Shown here in pieces: positions 7,062 through 10,987 of a stretch of DNA of 10,987 nt. Made by a program: the position numbers and the translations under genes. Numbering within the stretch: position 1 is the stretch's first letter; every line of letters starts with the position of its first letter. The stretch lies in the NCBI GenBank assembly GCA_030377945.1, contig JAUCGD010000099.1:1-10987 (forward strand), given 5' to 3'. The DNA comes from Desulfobacterales bacterium HSG17. Lineage in GTDB: Bacteria > Desulfobacterota > Desulfobacteria > Desulfobacterales > Desulfococcaceae. The notes under the pieces were generated by a model. It did no database searches, was not told the origin of the DNA, and was given only the letters and a program-made list of their open reading frames with translations.

Positions 7062-8726
7062 ATGAACATCAGAAAAAGCGCCGGAGCAGTTCTTATGGCA
7101 TTGACTCTTGCAATGGGAGGATGCAGCAGCAGCAGCAGCTTAGATGAAGACACCCCACAGGACGGTAATACGCCCCAGGATGGCGATACAGGCAGTGATC
7201 GCACGCCTAACTTTGTTACAGTGGTCATTGATGATATGGGTTTTTCGGATCTGGAGGCTTTCGGAGGCGAAATTCCAACCCCAAATATAAATCAGCTCGC
7301 GCTAAATGGAATTATGCTTAATAATTTTTACGCGGCCCCCACCTCAACTCCATCCCGTGCAATGCTGTTTACCGGCAAGGATCATCATCAGGCCGGCGTA
7401 GGAAACATGCGTAAACAGTTAAGGGAAGAACAAATAGGTCAGCCGGGTTATGAAGGAGAACTGTCGCTGGGCGCACTGCCATTTCCCGAACTGCTCCAGC
7501 AAAACGGCTATCACACGATGCTTACAGGCAAATGGGATCTGGGATCAGACCCGGAACATTTGCCTTCCAACAGGGGCTTCAACGAAACTCGCCCCGCTTT
7601 GGAAGAGGGTGGAGATCATTATTCCCTTGAAGACGGAACTATCCAGAGGGGCGTGTACTTTAACAACGGAGTGGAAATCGAAAAGTTTCCCAGGGAATTC
7701 TACTCGTCAGACTATTATACTGACATGGGGATTGAAATGCTTAGGGAGCGGGATAAAGACAAACCTTTTTATCTCTGCATGACCTATACTGCACCGCACA
7801 CTCCTTTGCAGGCACCTGCCGAGGTCACTGCTAAATACCTGGATGTTTATGCCAAAGGCTGGGATGTTATTCGTGCGGAGCGATTCAAACGGCAAAAACA
7901 GATAGGGCTCTGGCCCGCAGATGCCGAACTGCCTCCCAGGTTTGCTGGTGTTGAAGCATGGGACTCTATGAGTGAAGAAGAACAGATGGTTTCAGCCAAA
8001 AAAATGGCCATTTACGCAGCCATGGTTGATGTTTTGGATGAGAATGTCGGGCGTCTGATTGACTATCTCAAAGAGATCGGAGAATATGAGAACACGGTGA
8101 TATTTCTTTACTCCGACAATGGCGGAGGATTTATGCTTTTTACCAGTACCGAAGGGAAAGACAACAGCTATGAGAATATGGGAAATCGAAATTCAGTCAT
8201 CGCAAACGATCTCGGGTGGGCCATGGTTCAAAACACACCGTTTAACAGATCCAAGAATGATACATTTGAAGGCGGCTGGCACACTAATGGCATATTGCAT
8301 TATCCCATGTCAAAGGTCTCAAATGTGAGAGCCAATCGTATCGTTTCGGTTATGGATATTGCGCCGACAATTTTGGAAATGGCGGAAATTGCTTACCCGG
8401 ACGTCTATAAGGGCAGTTTAAACACACCTTTGCAGGGTATTTCCATGGCAAATATGTTTGAAGGTGAGCAGCTGGGATACAGACCTAACCGTGCACTGGC
8501 TTTTGAAATGAATGGTATGATAGGCGTACGCGCCGGAGACTGGAAGCTTTCCCGAGGTTGGTGTGATGTTAAGGAGTACTATCTTTTCAATCTCAGTACG
8601 GACCCATTTGAACTCAATGACCTTACTGAAACAGAACCTGATATACTTAAGGCAATGCTTGATATTTATGATGGTTATGCTAAAGAGAACGGTGTCATTG
8701 ACGTAGAGCCTTGTTACATTCAGTAG
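7062..8726 (+). CDS. Ser-type lipoprotein sulfatase (S1 family), variant active site
   Basis: This 554-residue alkaline-phosphatase-superfamily enzyme should hydrolyse sulfate esters outside the cytoplasm. Residues 1-20 are a signal peptide ending LAMGG-Cys21, a slightly unusual lipobox with Met at -3. A low-complexity linker follows: five Ser, then TPQDGN and TPQDGD in tandem. Metal ligands are D57 and D58 (VVIDDMG) and D352-N353 (YSDNGG). The formylglycine site is S95-T-P97-S-R99 in the core S-x-P-x-R motif; a Ser precursor agrees with the anSME encoded just upstream. K157, H246 (TAPHTP) and K398 line up with catalytic residues K113, H211 and K375 of Pseudomonas aeruginosa arylsulfatase. 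The usual GKWHLG reads GKWDLG, putting Asp159 where His115 is expected. AGGAGAG (7051-7057) is the ribosome site. The substrate cannot be told. It is the last gene before a strong hairpin. Confidence 0.93.
   Translation: MNIRKSAGAVLMALTLAMGGCSSSSSLDEDTPQDGNTPQDGDTGSDRTPNFVTVVIDDMGFSDLEAFGGEIPTPNINQLALNGIMLNNFYAAPTSTPSRAMLFTGKDHHQAGVGNMRKQLREEQIGQPGYEGELSLGALPFPELLQQNGYHTMLTGKWDLGSDPEHLPSNRGFNETRPALEEGGDHYSLEDGTIQRGVYFNNGVEIEKFPREFYSSDYYTDMGIEMLRERDKDKPFYLCMTYTAPHTPLQAPAEVTAKYLDVYAKGWDVIRAERFKRQKQIGLWPADAELPPRFAGVEAWDSMSEEEQMVSAKKMAIYAAMVDVLDENVGRLIDYLKEIGEYENTVIFLYSDNGGGFMLFTSTEGKDNSYENMGNRNSVIANDLGWAMVQNTPFNRSKNDTFEGGWHTNGILHYPMSKVSNVRANRIVSVMDIAPTILEMAEIAYPDVYKGSLNTPLQGISMANMFEGEQLGYRPNRALAFEMNGMIGVRAGDWKLSRGWCDVKEYYLFNLSTDPFELNDLTETEPDILKAMLDIYDGYAKENGVIDVEPCYIQ
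7123..7139 (+). repeat. GCA trinucleotide tract in the sulfatase signal/linker
   Basis: Five AGC codons in a row (7125-7139) follow the TGC of lipidated Cys21, forming a 17-base (GCA)n tract. It encodes the Ser run that begins the flexible linker. Loss or gain of whole units would change linker length without shifting the frame. Confidence 0.8.
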
Positions 8727-8746
8727 CTCGAACGTTCCTATAATCT

Positions 8747-8800
8747 AAAAAGGTTTAAGGGGGGGGGGGGGTAAAATTATTACCCCCCTTAAACCTTTTG
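8747..8800 (+). terminator. Long hairpin with 13-G tract closing the sulfatase cluster
   Basis: The left arm AAAAGGTTTAA (8748-8758), a run of 13 Gs (8759-8771) and TAA (8772-8774) face TTA (8780-8782), six Cs (8783-8788) and TTAAACCTTTT (8789-8799). Removing seven of the Gs would give a perfect 20-bp stem around the loop AATTA. As it stands the extra Gs must bulge, or the stem can slip so that either the outer or the inner arm pairs with the same Cs. Its position 20 bases after the sulfatase stop, with A-rich upstream and T-rich downstream flanks, suggests a terminator, possibly working in both directions. Confidence 0.75.
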
Positions 8801-8825
8801 CAATAAAGCAGGCAAAGAAAATATG

Positions 8826-8852
8826 TTGATTAAGACGGCCTAAGTTTAATAT
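8826..8852 (+). promoter_or_regulatory. Candidate promoter for the small membrane-protein genes
   Basis: TTGATT (8826-8831) and TAATAT (8847-8852) are separated by 15 bases, slightly short of the usual 16-18. It is the best sigma70-like pair between the preceding terminator hairpin and the gene at 8920, where a new transcript is expected to begin. Confidence 0.3.
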
Positions 8853-8866
8853 GACATTTTTTGGCT

Positions 8867-8885
8867 CCCCTGTATAACACAGGGG
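8867..8885 (+). promoter_or_regulatory. Leader stem-loop upstream of the 64-residue gene
   Basis: CCCCTGT (8867-8873) and ACAGGGG (8879-8885) make a perfect 7-bp GC-rich stem with loop ATAAC. It falls a few bases after the expected start of a transcript from 8826-8852 and 34 bases before the ATG, leaving the AAGGAGG site at 8907-8913 free. A 5' stabilizing stem or a protein-binding site would fit. Confidence 0.4.
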
Positions 8886-8919
8886 TATAAATTAACTGCA
8901 CAAAACAAGGAGGCAAACT

Positions 8920-9114
8920 ATGCCAGCAACAGCAGCAGTATCAGCAGCACCCACGGGCGCAGCAACAACAACCGGTACAGTAATTGCGACAGCAAAAGCA
9001 GCAGTGCTTTCACCTGTATTCGGTGTTGCGGCACTGGCCGGTATCATTGCATTTGAATGGTGGAAGGGCAGCAAGGATGCAAAAGGATTCGCAGGTGCGG
9101 AAAAGACAGATTAA
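8920..9114 (+). CDS. Ala-rich 64-residue single-helix membrane protein
   Basis: The start is well supported: AAGGAGG (8907-8913) lies six bases before the ATG. Residues 1-26 are almost wholly Ala, Thr, Ser and Gly. Residues about 27-45 (AAVLSPVFGVAALAGIIAF) form one hydrophobic helix, followed by EWWKGSKDAKGFAGAEKTD, a charged tail with a Trp pair at the membrane boundary. I recognise no family. The N-terminal codons are dominated by GCA and ACA, so the reverse strand is also open over part of it, but only the + strand has a ribosome site. The TAA stop overlaps an ATG at 9114 (TAATG) that is in frame with the next gene, though that gene more likely starts at 9147. The two are probably cotranscribed, which suggests a partner or accessory role at the membrane. 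Confidence 0.7.
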   Translation: MPATAAVSAAPTGAATTTGTVIATAKAAVLSPVFGVAALAGIIAFEWWKGSKDAKGFAGAEKTD

Positions 9115-9146
9115 TGAAAAAAAAACATTTAAAAAAGGAGGAAAAA

Positions 9147-9659
9147 ATGGCAGAAGAAAAAAATGTCAATGATACCCCAGGAACAGAAAATACGGATACA
9201 AAAGAAACAGATATTAAAACAGATGCTAATAAAAGCATCAGGAATCACGTCATCGTATCCATGGGTGCAGGTTTAATTCCCTTGCCTGGGGTGGATCTGG
9301 TGGCAATAACCGGTGTGCAGCTGAATATGCTGCGGAAGCTTTCAAAGATATACGAAATTCCTTTTTCCGAGCACAAAGTAAAAAACATTGTTAGTTCCTT
9401 AATCGGCGGCGGAACTTCAATACCAGTTGCAGGCGCATTTGCCTCGGTGGTTAAGTTTATCCCGGTAGTGGGACAGGCAATCGGAGCAGTATCCCTTCCA
9501 ATTTCGGCAGGTGCAATCACCTACGCCGTTGGAAAGGTTTTTCTCCAGCATTTTGCTTCTGGCGGAACATTTCTGACTTTTGATCCTGACAAGGTCAGGG
9601 ATTATTACAATGAGATGCTTAAAGAAGGAAAGACCGTAGCAGCAGGAATGAAATCGTAG
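9147..9659 (+). CDS. DUF697-like membrane-associated protein, 170 residues
   Basis: I start this gene at 9147 because GGAGG (9137-9141) lies five bases upstream; an in-frame ATG at 9114 overlapping the previous stop would add eleven mostly Lys residues and has a poor ribosome site. Residues 3-28 are polar and acidic with many Thr and Asp. From about 29 the protein resembles DUF697: GAGLIPLPGVDLVAITGVQL (40-59), then MLRKLSKIYEIPF, then Gly/Ala-rich hydrophobic segments (SLIGGGTSIPVAGAFASVV, FIPVVGQAIGAVSLPISAG). It ends in a polar stretch, FDPDKVRDYYNEMLKEGK. In other proteins this domain is found alone or after GTPase domains and is thought to associate with membranes; its biochemical role is unknown. 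No GTPase motif is present here. It sits 32 bases after the 64-residue membrane protein, in the same presumed transcript. Confidence 0.82.
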   Translation: MAEEKNVNDTPGTENTDTKETDIKTDANKSIRNHVIVSMGAGLIPLPGVDLVAITGVQLNMLRKLSKIYEIPFSEHKVKNIVSSLIGGGTSIPVAGAFASVVKFIPVVGQAIGAVSLPISAGAITYAVGKVFLQHFASGGTFLTFDPDKVRDYYNEMLKEGKTVAAGMKS

Positions 9660-9677
9660 TACACCAAGACAGAAATT

Positions 9678-9728
9678 TGTACACAGACGTAGAGACAAGG
9701 CATGCCTTGTCTCTACACCAATGTACAC
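9678..9728. repeat. Perfect 28-bp palindrome flanked by TGTACAC direct repeats
   Basis: GTAGAGACAAGGCA (9689-9702) is followed at once by its exact reverse complement (9703-9716). TGTACAC occurs on each side, at 9678-9684 and 9722-9728, four and five bases from the palindrome. TACACCAA also occurs twice (9660-9667 and 9714-9721). The GTAGAGAC...GTCTCTAC ends resemble dispersed palindromic repeats that I recall from cyanobacterial and some other genomes. It may be a small repeat element with target-site duplication, or it may act as a terminator for the DUF697-like gene. It has no coding capacity. Confidence 0.75.
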
Positions 9729-9763
9729 GTCATCAACTGTTAAATACAGTACAAAGGTGAAAT

Positions 9764-9946
9764 ATGCATCTAATTGTAATTATGGTACTATACCTGTTGT
9801 TTTGTCTCCTTATGGGGTTGCTGGGGCGAAACAGAAAGTTAGGATTCTGGGGATATTTTTTCGGGTCAATCATACTGACTCCGGTAATCGGTCTGATCCT
9901 GGTTCTTGCATCAGATCCCAGGAAGCCAAATCAGGTTTCAAAATAG
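9764..9946 (+). CDS. 60-residue two-helix membrane protein
   Basis: AAAGGTGA (9753-9760) precedes the ATG at 9764 by three bases. Residues 2-20 (HLIVIMVLYLLFCLLMGLL) and 28-48 (FWGYFFGSIILTPVIGLILVL) are two membrane helices joined by a short basic loop, GRNRKLG. A short polar tail, ASDPRKPNQVSK, follows. The second helix, with FWGYFF and LTPVIGL, looks like a widespread type of small uncharacterized inner-membrane protein, but I cannot assign a function. A second frame over the same bases (9721-9969) has no ribosome site and no membrane-protein character. The gene lies between the palindrome and the SPFH gene, in the same direction as its neighbours. Confidence 0.68.
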   Translation: MHLIVIMVLYLLFCLLMGLLGRNRKLGFWGYFFGSIILTPVIGLILVLASDPRKPNQVSK

Positions 9947-9981
9947 CCGAATTTGGTTTCTATATTTAAGGAAAACACAAA

Positions 9982-10029
9982 ATGTTCAAACCCTTTTCCA
10001 AATTATGTAAGGAATATGTAAATGGCTAA
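9982..10029 (+). CDS. Possible 15-residue leader ORF overlapping the SPFH start
   Basis: ATG at 9982 opens MFKPFSKLCKEYVNG and ends at a TAA (10027-10029) just inside the SPFH gene, overlapping its first eight bases in another frame. AAGGA (9968-9972) lies nine bases upstream, a normal ribosome spacing. The SPFH gene's own AAGGA (10009-10013) lies inside this frame. Either it is a translated leader coupled to SPFH synthesis, or a chance ORF. Confidence 0.3.
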   Translation: MFKPFSKLCKEYVNG

Positions 10030-10987
10030 GGTATATAAAAATTTCAAGGAGCATCTGGCTGTTCTTTTTACTTTTTCTCTTATCATGCTGATTATTCTTC
10101 TCACGCTTTTTAACAGGATTGTCTATTTTATAGAACCTGGTGAGGGAGGTGTATTATACAGACTATTTTTCGGAGGAACAGTAACGACCCGTGTATATAC
10201 TGAAGGAATCCAGTTTATCTGGCCCTGGGACACAATGTATATTTATAATGCCAGGGTACAGGAATATCCTCATGACTTTGATGTATTAACCGTTAACGGT
10301 TTAAAAGTTCATCTTTCTTTATCCATCAGGTACCGGCCTGAATATAAACTTATTGCAATACTGCATCAACAGGTTGGAGAGGACTATGTAAATATTGTTG
10401 TGATTCCGGAAATTGAAAATGTATTACGCGTTCTTATCGGCAGACTGAATGCTGAAGAGGTTTATACAACAAAACAGTCTTTGATTGAAAAGGCTATCAG
10501 CGAGGCCATTGAACAAATTGCACAACGATATGTAAATGTGGACAATGTTATTATTAAAAGGATGAAACTGCCTGACAGTGTTGATATATCCATTACCGAA
10601 AAAATGGCGGAAAAACATAAGGCAGAGGCTTATCAGTTCAAACTGGTAAGAGAGGAGAGGGAAAAAGAACGAAAACGGATTGAAGCTGAAGGACTTGAAA
10701 GATTTCGTAAATCGCTTTCTCCTGAAGTGCTTCAATATATGGGCATACAGGCCACACTGGAGCTTGCCCAATCAAATAATTCAAAAGTTATTGTTATGGG
10801 CGGAGGAATGAACGGAGGGCTGCCCATTATCGGGAACCTGCCTCTTGCCCCCTTTACCGAACTTATAAACACAGATCCTCCTGAAACAGCAGAAGTTTCA
10901 GACAAAGGTGAGTCTAAAGACTCAGGGACTGAAAAAACCGAACCTTCTTCCACTGCCGCTCAGACAGAGGAAAAACTGGATATTAAA
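10022..10987 (+). CDS. SPFH/band-7 (prohibitin-like) membrane protein, 3' end outside window
   Basis: The frame is open for 322 codons to the right edge, with no stop in the window. TAA at 10019-10021 and AAGGA at 10009-10013 fix the start at ATG 10022. Residues about 12-34 form an N-terminal membrane anchor. FIEPGEGGVLYRLFFGG and YTEGIQFIWPWDTMYIYNAR, ending near 75, begin a band-7 domain that reaches about residue 200. A charged helical stretch, KLVREEREKERKRIEAEG, follows, as in prohibitins. ALELA-type sequence (ATLELAQSNNSKVIVMGGG, about 244-262) is the usual end of the family core. A Pro, Ser and Glu-rich tail then runs off the edge. SPFH proteins form oligomeric rings in the inner membrane and often regulate membrane proteases or organize lipid domains. 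No protease partner is visible here. It follows three small membrane-associated proteins in the same direction. Confidence 0.88.
   Translation, partial: MAKVYKNFKEHLAVLFTFSLIMLIILLTLFNRIVYFIEPGEGGVLYRLFFGGTVTTRVYTEGIQFIWPWDTMYIYNARVQEYPHDFDVLTVNGLKVHLSLSIRYRPEYKLIAILHQQVGEDYVNIVVIPEIENVLRVLIGRLNAEEVYTTKQSLIEKAISEAIEQIAQRYVNVDNVIIKRMKLPDSVDISITEKMAEKHKAEAYQFKLVREEREKERKRIEAEGLERFRKSLSPEVLQYMGIQATLELAQSNNSKVIVMGGGMNGGLPIIGNLPLAPFTELINTDPPETAEVSDKGESKDSGTEKTEPSSTAAQTEEKLDIK

Noticed and set aside
7450..7782. 110-codon + strand frame inside the sulfatase gene
   Set aside because: It overlaps the catalytic core of a clear sulfatase in another frame and has no ribosome site or recognisable sequence.
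8867..8885. Riboswitch in the leader before 8920
   Set aside because: Only one 7-bp stem-loop is visible, with none of the conserved core sequence of a known riboswitch class.
8920..9659. Possible magnetosome small membrane proteins (MamC/MamI-like)
   Set aside because: The Ala/Gly-rich helices are superficially similar, but I see no LG repeats, no acidic mineral-binding tail and no recognised mam or mad neighbour.
9417..9728. 103-codon - strand frame opposite the DUF697-like gene
   Set aside because: It is antisense to a gene with a good ribosome site and a recognisable domain, and it runs through the palindrome.
9721..9969. 82-codon + strand frame over the two-helix protein gene
   Set aside because: It has no Shine-Dalgarno site, starts inside the direct repeat beside the palindrome, and its translation is polar and featureless, while the 9764 frame gives two clean membrane helices.

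Overview
The window looks like accessory DNA from an anaerobic or microaerophilic Gram-negative bacterium. A sulfate-reducing Desulfobacterota relative is my best guess, but it rests on gene style (oxygen-independent sulfatase maturase, lipoprotein sulfatase, strong GGAGG ribosome sites) and not on a marker gene. All convincing genes lie on the + strand. I see no tRNA, rRNA, transposase or CRISPR array.

Region 1 (14-4270) is one complete nonribosomal peptide synthetase module with its own docking elements: TubC-type N-terminal docking domain, heterocyclization (Cy) domain, cysteine-type adenylation (A) domain carrying an oxidase (Ox) domain between A8 and A9, carrier protein (PCP), and an acidic C-terminal tail. 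This is the architecture that turns cysteine into a thiazole on the carrier. There is no thioesterase, so partner modules must lie elsewhere, probably to the left. Its codon use (CAA, TTA, AT-rich third positions) differs from everything to its right.

Region 2 (4297-8799) is a sulfur-ester cluster: a P-loop sulfotransferase, a 165-residue membrane-anchored protein of unknown function, an anaerobic sulfatase-maturating radical SAM enzyme (anSME) with all eleven cluster cysteines, and a Ser-type lipoprotein sulfatase, which is the expected anSME substrate. The genes are chained by TAATG and ATGA overlaps, including an unreported 23-codon micro-ORF joining the small membrane protein to the maturase. 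The cluster ends in a strong hairpin whose G tract has seven Gs more than its C partner. It thus encodes both a putative sulfate-ester writer and an eraser with its activator. The sulfatase has Asp where the conserved GKWHLG His is expected.

Region 3 (8826-10987) is a set of small membrane proteins: a 64-residue Ala-rich protein, a DUF697-like protein, a 60-residue two-helix protein and, running off the right edge, an SPFH/band-7 (prohibitin-like) protein. A perfect 28-bp palindrome resembling dispersed genomic repeats lies between the second and third. A 15-codon ORF with its own ribosome site overlaps the SPFH start. The grouping suggests a membrane-domain or envelope function, but no substrate or process can be named.
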